Of a stretch of DNA of 64,000 nt, positions 8,630 through 17,860 are shown piece after piece; the first letter of the stretch is position 1; each line of letters begins with the position of its first letter. Source of the stretch: Candidatus Contendibacter sp. (GTDB lineage: Bacteria > Pseudomonadota > Gammaproteobacteria > Competibacterales > Competibacteraceae). Below the pieces are notes generated by a model. That model was not told the origin of the DNA. It made no database searches and saw only the letters and a list, made by a program, of their open reading frames with translations. The position numbers were made by a program, and so were the translations under genes. The stretch lies in the NCBI GenBank assembly GCA_029624675.1, contig JARSSP010000044.1:112897-176896 (forward strand). Direction: 5' to 3'.

Positions 8630-10459
8630 ATGGGCATTCAGCGGTATACCTATTCGGACACCCTCGCCGGCTACGTCACCCAGATCGACCGAGGGGCGCG
8701 CAGCTTTGATCTCAAAACCAGCGATGGCCGGGAATTCCGCGCCTATCTGACTCCCACCACCTACGCCCGCATCACCCAAAACCTGGAGGAATCCTATCGC
8801 GACTGCACCTCGCGCCTCGGCGACATGTTGCGGCCCGGCCAACTGGTATACGCCTATTGCATTTTTTATCCCCAGGCGGGAGACCTGCGGGTCGAAGTCA
8901 AATCCCTGGTGTTTCCAGGCGACGGCCCGGGTGTGTACCGCCACGAGGAACCCGACTGGTGGATCAAGCAAATCCGCTCCATCGCCAACAGCTACCTGCG
9001 CTGGCAGTTTAACTACCCTGCCCAGTCGATCGATTACCGCAACTACCGCACCATCTTGCATCTGGCCGGCGCCAAGAAGGGTGACTATTTGCAGGAGACC
9101 GACACGATTTCCCGCATGATTTACGGCATGGCCTCGGCTTACATGCTCACGGGCGAAGAGTCGTTTTTGGAGGCAGCCGAAAAGGGGACGGAATACCTGC
9201 GCGCCCACATGCGCTTCTTCGACTCGGATGAAGACCTCATCTATTGGTATCACGGAGTCCAGGTTTCTGGCGACCGCGAACAAAAACTGCTGACCTCGGA
9301 GTTCGGTGACGACTACGATTCACTTCCGATGTACGAGCAGATTTACGCCTTGGCCGGCCCGACTCAAACCTATCGCATTACTGGCGACCCGCGCATCCTG
9401 TACGACATCGAGAAAACCATCGAATTGTTCGACAAGTATTACAAGGACAATGAGCAGGAAGGTTATTTCTCCCATATCGACCCAATCAGCCTGGATCCTC
9501 GCTCGCCCTCACTGGACAAGGGCAACAACCGCGCTAAGAAGAACTGGAATTCGGTCGGCGACCACGCTCCAGCGTATCTGATCAATCTTTGGCTGGCCAC
9601 GGGCGAGGATAAATACGCCGATTTCCTGGCCTATACCGCTGACACCATCGTCCAGCACTTCCCCGACTACGAGCATTCTCCTTTTGTCCAGGAGCGTTTC
9701 TTTGAAGACTGGAGCCACGACACCACCTGGGGCTGGCAACAGAATCGCGCGGTGGTCGGGCACAATCTGAAGATCGCCTGGAACCTGATGCGGATTCACA
9801 GCATTCGCCCCAATGCCGACTATGTCACCATGGCGGAAAAAATCGCCCAGTTGATGCCGGAAGTGGGTTCAGACCGGGTTCGCGGCGGCTGGTACGACGT
9901 AGTCGAGCGGGTGCTCGCTCCCGGCGAGGAAGTCCATCGCTTCGTCTGGCACGACCGCAAGGCCTGGTGGCAGCAGGAGCAGGCCATCCTGGCTTATCTG
10001 ATCCTGCACGGTTGCCTGAACAAGGCGGATTATCAGCGGCACGGCCAGGAGGCAGCGGCGTTCTATAACGCCTTCTTCCTCGATCACGACGACGGCGCCG
10101 TCTACTTCAACGTGTTGGCCAACGGCCTGCCCTATCTGCTCGGCAACGAACGGCTCAAGGGTAGCCATTCGATGAGCGCCTATCACTCCACCGAGTTGTG
10201 CTTTCTGTCGGCGGTCTACCTCAACCTGCTGACCCACAAACAGCCGATGACCTTGTATTTCAAGCCGCGGCCCGACGGCTTCCCTGGCCGCATCCTGCGG
10301 GTAGCCCCGGACATCCTGCCCAAGGGCAGCGTCCGCCTGACTGCGGTGGAAATCGACGGGCGGCCCCATTCGGCCTTCGACGCCGAGGGACTGTCCATTC
10401 AGTTGCCCGATTCACGGCAGGACGTGCGGGTCAAGGCGACTCTCACGCCCGTCCAGTAA
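8630..10459 (+). CDS. Alpha/alpha-toroid protein with N-terminal OB-like domain (AGE epimerase-like)
   Basis: A 609-residue cytoplasmic protein. Residues about 5-95 are beta-rich and resemble an OB-like fold. From about residue 115 on, helical hairpins follow (for example TDTISRMIYGMASAYMLTGE and the repeated WNLMRIHSIRPNADY-type helices), suggesting an alpha/alpha barrel of the N-acylglucosamine 2-epimerase/glycosidase class. A beta-rich tail follows from about 535. I cannot identify catalytic residues with confidence, so epimerase, lyase, hydrolase or a non-enzymatic role all remain open. GGGGAGG precedes the ATG. A STAS gene follows after 31 bases. Confidence 0.6.
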   Translation: MGIQRYTYSDTLAGYVTQIDRGARSFDLKTSDGREFRAYLTPTTYARITQNLEESYRDCTSRLGDMLRPGQLVYAYCIFYPQAGDLRVEVKSLVFPGDGPGVYRHEEPDWWIKQIRSIANSYLRWQFNYPAQSIDYRNYRTILHLAGAKKGDYLQETDTISRMIYGMASAYMLTGEESFLEAAEKGTEYLRAHMRFFDSDEDLIYWYHGVQVSGDREQKLLTSEFGDDYDSLPMYEQIYALAGPTQTYRITGDPRILYDIEKTIELFDKYYKDNEQEGYFSHIDPISLDPRSPSLDKGNNRAKKNWNSVGDHAPAYLINLWLATGEDKYADFLAYTADTIVQHFPDYEHSPFVQERFFEDWSHDTTWGWQQNRAVVGHNLKIAWNLMRIHSIRPNADYVTMAEKIAQLMPEVGSDRVRGGWYDVVERVLAPGEEVHRFVWHDRKAWWQQEQAILAYLILHGCLNKADYQRHGQEAAAFYNAFFLDHDDGAVYFNVLANGLPYLLGNERLKGSHSMSAYHSTELCFLSAVYLNLLTHKQPMTLYFKPRPDGFPGRILRVAPDILPKGSVRLTAVEIDGRPHSAFDAEGLSIQLPDSRQDVRVKATLTPVQ

Positions 10460-10490
10460 CCCTGCTCACTTCACTGAAGGATTCAGGCAT

Positions 10491-10835
10491 ATGGCGATCC
10501 AGGTTGAGGTTTCCACCCGGAACGAGATTACGGTCGTCACCGTGGCCGGCGAGATTGACGGCGGGTCGGCGCCGGGGCTCCAGTCCCAGGTCCTGCCCCT
10601 GTTGCAGCAGAACGGCGCGTTGGTCCTGGATTTGGCGGGCGTCACCTACATGTCCAGCGCCGGGCTGCGCGTACTGCTCCTGCTCTATCGCCAAGCCGTC
10701 GCCCGCAACGGGCGGGTCGCGCTGGCGGGAGTGGCGGAGACCATTAAGGACACGATGGCGGTCACCGGTTTCCTCAAGTTCTTTACCGTGGCCGGCACCG
10801 TCGATCAGGCTCTAACCACGCTCCAGCAGGCCTGA
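10491..10835 (+). CDS. STAS-domain anti-sigma factor antagonist (RsbV/SpoIIAA-like), copy 1
   Basis: A 114-residue single STAS domain. The segment YMSSAGLRVLLLL aligns with the SpoIIAA phosphorylation loop. Ser56 occupies the phospho-acceptor position, while the preceding Asp of SpoIIAA is replaced by Ser55. In this family the unphosphorylated form binds an RsbW/SpoIIAB kinase and releases that kinase's target. Its stop codon is one base before the glgX start, so the two genes are almost certainly translated from one message. This is one of three such proteins in the cluster. Confidence 0.88.
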   Translation: MAIQVEVSTRNEITVVTVAGEIDGGSAPGLQSQVLPLLQQNGALVLDLAGVTYMSSAGLRVLLLLYRQAVARNGRVALAGVAETIKDTMAVTGFLKFFTVAGTVDQALTTLQQA

Positions 10836-10836
10836 G

Positions 10837-12951
10837 ATGGATACTCGCATCGACTTTTATCCGACTCACCAGCATCAGGGTTACAAACTCCGGCCAGGGC
10901 GCCCCGTGCCGTTCGGGGCTACCCTGGTGCCAGGGGGGGTCAATTTCGCCATCTGCTCCCGTTACGCGACCTCGTGCACGCTGGTTCTGTTCGAGAAAGG
11001 CGCGTCCACGCCGCTGGTGGAGATTCCCATTCCCGAAGTGTTCCGCATTGGTAACACTTGGTGCATGGTGGTCTTCGATCTTGACTACGAACGGATCGAG
11101 TATGGCTACCGCATGGAGGGTCCCTGGGATCCGAAGGCGGGACACCGCTTCGATGCCTCCAAGATCCTGCTCGATCCCTACGCCAAGGCGATTGGTGGGC
11201 GCGATGTCTGGGGCGAACCGCCGGACTGGAACGATCCCTACCCCCACCGGGCCCGGCTGATCTTCGAGGACTTTGATTGGGAAGACGACCGTCCCCTGGA
11301 GACACCGCTCGCGGATCTGGTGATTTACGAATTGCATGCGCGCAGCTTCACCCGCCACCCCTCCGCAGGGGTCAAGCACCCTGGCACCTACGCGGGCCTC
11401 ATGGCCAAGATTCCCTATCTTAAGGAATTGGGGGTGAATTGCGTCGAGTTGATGCCCATCTTTGAATTCGACGAGTTCGAGAACAGCCGGCCCAATCCGG
11501 TCACCGGCGAGACGATGTACAACTATTGGGGCTACAGCACGGTGGGTTTTTTCGCCCCCAAGGCCGGCTACGCCGCCACTGGGCCGCTTGGGATGCAGGT
11601 GGACGAGTTCAAGAACCTGGTCAAGGAACTGCACCGCAACGGCATCGAAATCATCCTTGACGTGGTGTTCAACCACACCGCCGAGGGCAACGAGCACGGT
11701 CCGACGCTCTCCTTTCGGGGCATCGACAACCAGACCTACTACATGCTCACGCCGGAGGGGTACTACTTCAACTTCAGCGGTTGCGGCAACACCCTCAACT
11801 GCAATAATCCCGTCGTGCGGATGATGGTGCTCGACTGCCTGCGCTACTGGGCGGCGGAATATCATATCGACGGTTTCCGCTTCGATCTGGCCGCCATCCT
11901 GGGTCGCGACCCCTGGGGCGCTCCGATGCCCAATCCCCCGCTGCTGGAAAGCCTGGCTTTCGATCCGATCCTAGCCAAGTGCAAACTGATCGCCGAAGCC
12001 TGGGACGCCGGCGGTCTATACCAGGTCGGCTCTTTCCCGGCCTACGGGCGCTGGGCTGAATGGAACGGCAAGTACCGCGATGACATCCGCCGTTTCCTGA
12101 AAGGCGACGAGGGGATGATTCCCGCCCTGGCCCAACGCCTTCAGGGTTCGCCCGATCTCTACGGCTGGAATCGACGCGGTCCCACCGCCTCGATCAACTT
12201 CATCACCTGTCACGACGGCTTCACTCTCTACGATCTGTTCGCCTACAACTACAAGCACAATGAGGTCAACGGCGAACAAAACCGCGATGGCGGCGACGAC
12301 AACCATAGCTGGAACTGCGGGGCTGAGGGCGAAACGGACAACTCGGAAGTCCACGCTCTGCGCCAGCGCATGATCAAAAATGCCCTGGCCATTTTGTTGA
12401 TGAGTCATGGGGTGCCGATGATCCTGATGGGTGACGAGGCGGGCCGCACCCAGCGCGGCAACAACAACACCTACTGCCACGACAACGATCTTAACTGGTT
12501 CGACTGGTCCCTGCTGGAACGTAACACCGGCCTGTTCCACTTCGCCCGCCAGATGATCGCTTTCCGCAAGACCCATCCGCTGTTGCGTGCCCGCGAGCAC
12601 CTGGGAATCAGCGCCGTTCAGGCCGATTTTATCTGGCATGGTGTCCATGCCTGGAACGCCGACTGGTCGCCAGGCTCACGAACCGTGGCATTCATGTTGC
12701 GCGAGCGCCAAGCCGGCCAAGGGGGCAATACCAACCCGGTGCTTTACATGGCTCTGAATGCCTACTGGGACGCCTTGCCTTTCCAGCTACCCGAATTGCC
12801 GATCAACTATCGCTGGCATCTATTCGCCAACACGGCGCTTTCGTCGCCCCACGACATCTATGAACCCGGCCATGAGATTCCCCTGGAACCGTATCAGGAC
12901 AGCTTCCTGGTCGGCGGCCGGGCCGTGGTCGTCCTGGTCGGGCGTCCCTGA
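10837..12951 (+). CDS. glgX: Glycogen debranching enzyme (isoamylase type, GH13)
   Basis: A 704-residue enzyme that hydrolyses alpha-1,6 branches in phosphorylase-trimmed glycogen. An N-terminal carbohydrate-binding (CBM48-like) domain covers about residues 15-110, followed by the GH13 barrel. The catalytic residues are in place: nucleophile Asp350 (FRFDLA), acid/base Glu387 (IAEAWD) and Asp460 (CHDGF). Length is normal for GlgX. Unusually, it is not next to glgA, glgB, glgC or glgP but lies between two anti-anti-sigma genes, which suggests its expression or activity is tied to the partner-switching system. Confidence 0.95.
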   Translation: MDTRIDFYPTHQHQGYKLRPGRPVPFGATLVPGGVNFAICSRYATSCTLVLFEKGASTPLVEIPIPEVFRIGNTWCMVVFDLDYERIEYGYRMEGPWDPKAGHRFDASKILLDPYAKAIGGRDVWGEPPDWNDPYPHRARLIFEDFDWEDDRPLETPLADLVIYELHARSFTRHPSAGVKHPGTYAGLMAKIPYLKELGVNCVELMPIFEFDEFENSRPNPVTGETMYNYWGYSTVGFFAPKAGYAATGPLGMQVDEFKNLVKELHRNGIEIILDVVFNHTAEGNEHGPTLSFRGIDNQTYYMLTPEGYYFNFSGCGNTLNCNNPVVRMMVLDCLRYWAAEYHIDGFRFDLAAILGRDPWGAPMPNPPLLESLAFDPILAKCKLIAEAWDAGGLYQVGSFPAYGRWAEWNGKYRDDIRRFLKGDEGMIPALAQRLQGSPDLYGWNRRGPTASINFITCHDGFTLYDLFAYNYKHNEVNGEQNRDGGDDNHSWNCGAEGETDNSEVHALRQRMIKNALAILLMSHGVPMILMGDEAGRTQRGNNNTYCHDNDLNWFDWSLLERNTGLFHFARQMIAFRKTHPLLRAREHLGISAVQADFIWHGVHAWNADWSPGSRTVAFMLRERQAGQGGNTNPVLYMALNAYWDALPFQLPELPINYRWHLFANTALSSPHDIYEPGHEIPLEPYQDSFLVGGRAVVVLVGRP

Positions 12952-12986
12952 ATTCAGCCAAACCAACATGTTACGGAGGATCCATC

Positions 12987-13304
12987 ATGGCATTCAGCGC
13001 GAATCTTGAAATGACGGGTTCCGAGGCCCGGATCACCCTTGAGGGGGAGCTTGACGCCGCGGTCGCCGATCAGTTTCGCCAAACCGTCGAACGCGCCGCG
13101 CAAGAAAAGCCGCAGAAGCTTGTCCTGTTCATGGACAAGCTGCAATTCATGGCCAGCGCCGGCTTGCGCGTGCTGGTGTTCGCCAAGCAGCGCATGGGGC
13201 GGGACGTGGCCATTTACGTCATCGGCGCCACCGGCCCCGTCCTCAACACGATGCAGATGAGCGGCTTCCACCAGGCCGTCTATCTGCAGGAGAGTTATCC
13301 CTAG
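12987..13304 (+). CDS. STAS-domain anti-sigma factor antagonist, copy 2
   Basis: A 105-residue STAS domain. In the phosphorylation loop FMASAGLRVLVF, Ser57 is the expected acceptor, with Ala56 where SpoIIAA has Asp. GGAGG precedes the ATG. The gene is followed after 17 bases by the RsbW-like kinase, the usual antagonist/kinase pairing, so this copy is the best candidate for that kinase's direct partner. It differs enough in sequence from copies 1 and 3 to suggest separate inputs rather than recent duplication. Confidence 0.88.
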   Translation: MAFSANLEMTGSEARITLEGELDAAVADQFRQTVERAAQEKPQKLVLFMDKLQFMASAGLRVLVFAKQRMGRDVAIYVIGATGPVLNTMQMSGFHQAVYLQESYP

Positions 13305-13321
13305 TCAGCGAGCGTCTTTCC

Positions 13322-13741
13322 ATGATCCAACACAGCCTTCCGGCCAGTCTCGCGGCGCTTTCGGACATCCGCCGGCTGGTCACGCAAGCTTGTCAAACCG
13401 CGGGATTAAGCGAGGATGCGACCTATCGCCTGGCCCTGGCTGTGGATGAGATCGCCACCAATATCATCACCCACGGCTACGAAGAGCAAGGCATGACGGG
13501 CGATATCGTGGTTTCCCTAGACCAGACCGACAAAGATTTGACCGTCATTTTGGAGGATACCGGCGTTGCTTTCGATCCGCGCGCCCAAAGCCTGCCTACC
13601 GCCGAAGACCTCGACAAGCCACTGGATGACCGCGAGATCGGGGGGTTGGGAATTTTCCTGGCGCTCGCGGGAGTGGACCGTTTCGACTATCAACGATCCG
13701 ACAACGTCAACCGTAACCTCTTTGTAATGAACCTGGCCTAG
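13322..13741 (+). CDS. RsbW-like serine kinase / anti-sigma regulatory factor
   Basis: A 139-residue GHKL ATPase of the HATPase_c_2 type. The N-box has Glu43 and Asn47 (AVDEIATNIITHGY), the G1 region is ILEDTGVAFDP and the G2 region is GGLGIFLAL. Proteins of this type phosphorylate STAS antagonists and hold back a sigma factor or another target. No sigma factor gene lies in the window, so the target is unknown. The gene lies directly downstream of STAS copy 2 and 20 bases upstream of a DJ-1/PfpI gene. Confidence 0.88.
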   Translation: MIQHSLPASLAALSDIRRLVTQACQTAGLSEDATYRLALAVDEIATNIITHGYEEQGMTGDIVVSLDQTDKDLTVILEDTGVAFDPRAQSLPTAEDLDKPLDDREIGGLGIFLALAGVDRFDYQRSDNVNRNLFVMNLA

Positions 13742-13761
13742 AGCCACCTGGAGCAACCGAC

Positions 13762-14586
13762 ATGGCCAAGAAAGCGTTGTACATCCTCTCGGAATACGGT
13801 TATTGGGGCGTGGAGCTGCTGGGGCCCCTCACCCATCTTGACGCCGCCGGCTACGAAGCGGTTTTCGCCACCCCCAAGGGCAAGCGCGCCCACGCTCTGC
13901 CGCCCAGCTACGACCCCACTTATTTCGATCCGCCGCTGCGTTGCAACGTCACCGAGCCCGATATCGCCGTCAAGGTCAAGGCCCTGGACGAATCGAGTCG
14001 GCTCGATAAGGTCGTCAACCTGTCGGAATGGTTTCCGGAGCGCCCCTATTTCAGCGAGCCCGATTTCTTGCGCCAGTTCGAGGCCTACTACAACCGCCGC
14101 GCCGAGGTGTGGAAGGAACTGGAGGACTACTCCTGCCTGGTGCTGGTCGGCGGCTCCGGCCCGTTGATCGACATGGCCAACAACCAGCGGGTGCATGACG
14201 CAATCCTGGGATTCCACAAGCTGGACAAGCCGGTCGCCGGCATCTGCTACGGCGTGACCCCGCTGGCCTTCGCCCGAGAGATCGACACGCGCAAATCGCT
14301 GATCCGGGGCAAGCACGTCACCGGCCACTGCATCGAATACGACTACAAGGACGGGACCGGCTTCCTGAACACCGATCTCAACATGGGACCGCCGCCCTAT
14401 CCGCTGGAATACCTGCTGAGCGACGCCGTGGGACCGGACGGGCAGTATCACGGCAATTTCGGGCGGCGCACCTCGGTGATCGTGGACTGGCCGTTCATCA
14501 CCGCCCGCTCGCTGCAATGCTCTTTCGAATTCGGCGAGCAACTGGTCAACATGCTCGACAAGGGCCTGCGCCGCTACGGCTGGTGA
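13762..14586 (+). CDS. DJ-1/PfpI superfamily protein, long form
   Basis: A 274-residue class I glutamine-amidotransferase-like protein. The nucleophile-elbow motif is GICYG with Cys162; Tyr follows the Cys where many members have His. Early residues (LYILSEYGYWGVELLGPL) match the first strand and turn of the fold. The family includes glyoxalase III, chaperone and deglycase-type members and many of unknown role. At 274 residues it is of the longer, Hsp31-like size. Its stop is four bases from the start of the thiamine-diphosphate enzyme, so co-translation is likely and a link to its keto-acid or aldehyde chemistry is plausible. Confidence 0.75.
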   Translation: MAKKALYILSEYGYWGVELLGPLTHLDAAGYEAVFATPKGKRAHALPPSYDPTYFDPPLRCNVTEPDIAVKVKALDESSRLDKVVNLSEWFPERPYFSEPDFLRQFEAYYNRRAEVWKELEDYSCLVLVGGSGPLIDMANNQRVHDAILGFHKLDKPVAGICYGVTPLAFAREIDTRKSLIRGKHVTGHCIEYDYKDGTGFLNTDLNMGPPPYPLEYLLSDAVGPDGQYHGNFGRRTSVIVDWPFITARSLQCSFEFGEQLVNMLDKGLRRYGW

Positions 14587-14590
14587 TTCC

Positions 14591-16306
14591 ATGACCGCGC
14601 CCGCCTCCAAGACCGGCCGCCACGCCATCCTCGAACAGTTCCTCGCGGATGGCATGACCCACATGTTCGGTAATCCCGGCACGGTCGAGCAGGGCTTCCT
14701 CGATGCCCTGTCCGACTATCCGAACCTCAAGTACATCCTGACCCTGCAAGAGTCGGTGGCGGTGATGGCGGCGGACGGTTACGCCCGCGCCGTCAAGCGC
14801 CCTACCCTGGTGCAGATCCACAGCACGCCGGGCCTGGGCAACGCCATCGGCGCGCTGTATCAGGCCAAACGGGGCCACGCGCCACTGGTGGTGATCGGGG
14901 CCGACTCCGGCGTCAAGTACTTTGGCATGGATGCCCAGATGGCGGGCGACTTGGTGGCGTTCGCCGAGCCGGTGACCAAGTACGCGACCTGCGTCTACGA
15001 TCCCGGTTCGTTGCTGCGGGTGCTGCGCCGGGCTATCAAGATCGCCGCCACCCCGCCGATGGGGCCGGTCTACGTGTGCCTGCCCATGGACATCCTGGAC
15101 GCCCCCGTCACCGAGGAGGTGTTTCCGACCTTCATTCCCTCCAGTCGGGTCGCGCCTGAACCGGAATTGGTGAACGAAGCGGCGCGGCGACTGGCTGCGG
15201 CGGAACGACCGATGCTCTTCATCGGCGACGGCATCGCCTACTCACGGGCACAGGTCGAACTGACCCGGGTCGCCGAATTGCTGGGCGCCGAAGTCTGGGA
15301 GGCCAACAACGGCGAATTGAACATGGACACCACGCATCCCCTATATCAGGGGGCGACGGGGCACATGTTCGGCGCGCAGAGCCTGCCGATCACCCGCAAG
15401 GGCGATGTCAATCTAGTTTGCGGCACCTACATGGTTCCGGAGGTGTTCCCGGAACTGGGCGACATCTTCGCGCCGGGGGCGCAGGTCATCCATTTCGACC
15501 TGGACGGCTACGAGATCGCCAAGAATCATCGGGTCACCCTGGGCGCGGTCGCCGATCCCAAGCTGACCCTGGCAGCCTTGGCCGAAGCTTTGGACCAGAC
15601 TCTCAGCTCGGCGCAACGGGCCGCGGCGCAAGCCCGCAGCCAGGCCATCGGCGCGGCCAAAGCGGCGCGCATCGCCGAGCAAAAGGCCAAGGATGCAGCC
15701 AGCCGCAACGATCTGCCGCTGCACATGGCCCGGTTCATGGAGGAACTGGCCCCGCGCTTGCCGGAGGATGCGGTGATCTTCGACGAGGCGCTGACCAACT
15801 CGCCGCCGATCACCCGCTATTTCCCGCCGCGCCGGCCGGAGCATTACTTCCTCACCCGCGGTGGCTCGTTGGGTCTGGGTTTTCCTGGCGCCATCGGGTT
15901 GAAACTGGCTTGCCCCGACCAGATGGTGATCGGTTTTTCTGGAGACGGCGGCTGCATGTACACCATTCAGGCGCTGTGGACGGCGACGCGGCATAACCTG
16001 AACGTCAAGTTCGTGGTGTGCAACAACCTGTCCTACCGGCTGCTGCAACTGAACATCCAGGCCTACTGGCGGGAATTGGGCATCGCTCCGCGTCCCTACC
16101 CCCTAAGCTTCGATCTGTCTTACCCACCCCTCGACTTCGTCAAGATGGCCGAATCGATGGGAGTCGCCGCGACCCGGGTCGAGCGCCCCGAGCAAATCGT
16201 TCCCGCCATCGAGCAAATGTTGAACAGCCCAGGCAGCTTCCTGATCGATCTGGCGCTGGAGAACGATACCCACCCCGAGTTGATCGGGGTCCGGTGCGGC
16301 CAATGA
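14591..16306 (+). CDS. Thiamine-diphosphate-dependent enzyme (benzoylformate decarboxylase / acetolactate synthase-like)
   Basis: A 571-residue three-domain ThDP enzyme. The activating glutamate is Glu54 (LTLQESVAVMAADGYARA). The central domain covers about residues 190-330. The ThDP/Mg motif runs GDGGCMYT...VVCNN near residues 455-480. The N-terminal MFGNPGTVEQGFL resembles benzoylformate decarboxylases more than acetolactate synthases, and no small regulatory subunit is adjacent. It probably decarboxylates or ligates a 2-keto acid, giving an aldehyde that neighbouring oxidoreductases could use; this is inference. Its neighbours are a DJ-1/PfpI gene and two NTF2-like genes. Confidence 0.85.
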   Translation: MTAPASKTGRHAILEQFLADGMTHMFGNPGTVEQGFLDALSDYPNLKYILTLQESVAVMAADGYARAVKRPTLVQIHSTPGLGNAIGALYQAKRGHAPLVVIGADSGVKYFGMDAQMAGDLVAFAEPVTKYATCVYDPGSLLRVLRRAIKIAATPPMGPVYVCLPMDILDAPVTEEVFPTFIPSSRVAPEPELVNEAARRLAAAERPMLFIGDGIAYSRAQVELTRVAELLGAEVWEANNGELNMDTTHPLYQGATGHMFGAQSLPITRKGDVNLVCGTYMVPEVFPELGDIFAPGAQVIHFDLDGYEIAKNHRVTLGAVADPKLTLAALAEALDQTLSSAQRAAAQARSQAIGAAKAARIAEQKAKDAASRNDLPLHMARFMEELAPRLPEDAVIFDEALTNSPPITRYFPPRRPEHYFLTRGGSLGLGFPGAIGLKLACPDQMVIGFSGDGGCMYTIQALWTATRHNLNVKFVVCNNLSYRLLQLNIQAYWRELGIAPRPYPLSFDLSYPPLDFVKMAESMGVAATRVERPEQIVPAIEQMLNSPGSFLIDLALENDTHPELIGVRCGQ

Positions 16307-16343
16307 CGCCCGCCGCTTTTCCCCATGTAAAGAGGAGTTTCCC

Positions 16344-16778
16344 ATGCCTGAACTGAGCAACAGTGAAATCGAACGGTTCGTGGCCGACTGGTACAAGGCG
16401 CTGGACGTTCACGAACCTATGGTCAACATCTTGCCCCTGCTGGCCGACGAAGGGTTGGAGATGGTGTTTCCCGAGGCCACCTTGCACGGCAAGGCGGAGT
16501 TCGAAGGCTGGTATCAGCGGGTCATCCGCATCTTTTTCGACGAGGATCACCGGGTCAAGTCGGTTACGGTGGATCGCCAAGGCGAGGACTACAACCTGGG
16601 TGTAGTAGTCGAGTGGAAGGCTAGCGTCTGGAATCCGCCAGCCCCGTACAGCGCCCGCATCATGCTGGACGCCTATCAGCGCTGGGTGGTGCGCGCTCAT
16701 CCGGTCACCGGCAAGCCGGTGGTCCGCACCTACATCGTGGACCGGCTGGAATACCACGAGGGTTCGGCCAAGCTCTAA
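16344..16778 (+). CDS. NTF2-like / SnoaL-like small protein, copy 1
   Basis: A 144-residue protein with the cone-shaped alpha+beta layout of the NTF2 superfamily: an N-terminal helix (IERFVADWYKALDVHEP), a strand pair around EMVFPEATLHGKAEFEGW, then a long antiparallel sheet. Family members are isomerases, hydratases, cyclases or binding proteins, so the reaction cannot be named. AAGAGGAG lies upstream of the ATG. A related but clearly different protein is encoded next. Confidence 0.7.
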   Translation: MPELSNSEIERFVADWYKALDVHEPMVNILPLLADEGLEMVFPEATLHGKAEFEGWYQRVIRIFFDEDHRVKSVTVDRQGEDYNLGVVVEWKASVWNPPAPYSARIMLDAYQRWVVRAHPVTGKPVVRTYIVDRLEYHEGSAKL

Positions 16779-16850
16779 ATCCCATCCGGCTTCGCGCCCC
16801 CGCCGGGCGCGGGACGCCAGAACGCTTTCGTCGCCAAGGAGATTCAAGTC

Positions 16851-17255
16851 ATGAAGAAAAACGTGCCTGACAGCCCGCTGGGCAAGCTGTACAACGAACA
16901 CATCGACTTCATCATCGCCCACAACGTCGAGGGTCTGCTCAACCAATATGCTCCCGACTGCGTGCTAATCAGCAGCATGACCCCGGATAAGCAGCCCCTT
17001 TACGTGCGCGGCCATAAGGAACTGGAAGAATTCTTCCGCTCGCGCATTTTCACGCTCAAGGACCTCACCACCGACATCGCCTTCTGGGCCGAATTGCCCA
17101 ACGGCCTGATGATGGTCGAAGCCATCGAGTTCGAGGGCATGGACGGCAGCAAGGGCGCCTGCCGCTTCTACGACAACTGGGTGCTGGACGAGAACGGCAA
17201 GATCAAAATCCACTTCGCCGGCGTGGTCCAGTATGCCGACGGCAGTATCGCCTGA
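16851..17255 (+). CDS. NTF2-like / SnoaL-like small protein, copy 2
   Basis: A 134-residue NTF2-fold protein (YNEHIDFIIAHNVEGLLNQYAPDC helix-strand start, then SRIFTLKDLTTD and a four-stranded sheet ending KIHFAGVVQYADG). It resembles SnoaL-type polyketide cyclases and limonene-epoxide-hydrolase-like folds, but no catalytic set is recognisable. AAGGAG precedes the ATG. The 72-base gap before it holds a GC-rich hairpin (about 16793-16811) without a T tract, perhaps an mRNA processing or stability element. Confidence 0.7.
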   Translation: MKKNVPDSPLGKLYNEHIDFIIAHNVEGLLNQYAPDCVLISSMTPDKQPLYVRGHKELEEFFRSRIFTLKDLTTDIAFWAELPNGLMMVEAIEFEGMDGSKGACRFYDNWVLDENGKIKIHFAGVVQYADGSIA

Positions 17256-17271
17256 GCGGGAGGACCGCCCC

Positions 17272-17841
17272 ATGCCTCTGCACGGCAAAAAAGTCGGCAT
17301 CCTGATCGAAGGCGACTACTACGAGCCGGAAATCTGGTACTACCAGCATCGTTTCGCCGAGGAGGGCATCGAGCTGCATTTGCTCACCCGCCTCTGGGAC
17401 CAGCCGATGCTGGAGTTTCTGGGTCATGAGTATCGCGCGCCCCTTCAGTGTCGCGAATCCTTTGAGGGGATGAGCGACGCCGAACTGCGAAGCTACGCGG
17501 CGGTCATCGTGCCTTCCGGCATGGTGGCGGACCGGTTGCGCTACACCGAGGATCCGGAGCGTTCCCCGCCGGCCACTGAATTCCTGCGGCGCGCGTTCGC
17601 GGAACCCACCATCCTCAAGGGCATCATCTGTCACGGCATGTGGCTGGTGGCGCCAATGCCGGAACTGGTGCGCGGGCGGAAGGTCGTCGTACATAACAAC
17701 CTGATCGGCGATGCGCGCGCCTACGGCGCCGTTTACACTAACGAAGATGTGGTGGTGGATGGCGACCTCATCACCGCCCGTAGCGGCGGCCACTGCCATC
17801 AGTTTGCCCGCGCCATCATTGACCGTCTATCCCTGGCCTGA
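17272..17841 (+). CDS. DJ-1/PfpI superfamily protein, short form
   Basis: A 189-residue DJ-1/PfpI protein starting KKVGILIEGDYYEPE. The nucleophile elbow is IICHGMW with Cys120 and His121 as in canonical PfpI. I chose the ATG at 17272 because GGGAGGA lies seven bases upstream; the frame is open earlier (17233) but that stretch overlaps the previous gene. It is a second, divergent member of the same superfamily within one operon. Candidate roles are glyoxalase III-like or amidase-like chemistry; neither is shown. Confidence 0.8.
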   Translation: MPLHGKKVGILIEGDYYEPEIWYYQHRFAEEGIELHLLTRLWDQPMLEFLGHEYRAPLQCRESFEGMSDAELRSYAAVIVPSGMVADRLRYTEDPERSPPATEFLRRAFAEPTILKGIICHGMWLVAPMPELVRGRKVVVHNNLIGDARAYGAVYTNEDVVVDGDLITARSGGHCHQFARAIIDRLSLA

Positions 17842-17860
17842 ATTCACGGAGAGCGAAACC

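Noticed and set aside
8192..9283. A 363-codon minus-strand open frame across the GMC and toroid genes
   Set aside because: It lies opposite two well-supported genes with clear motifs; high GC content alone produces such frames.
10783..11865. A 360-codon minus-strand open frame opposite glgX
   Set aside because: It overlaps a certain enzyme gene and shows no domain; a codon-bias shadow.
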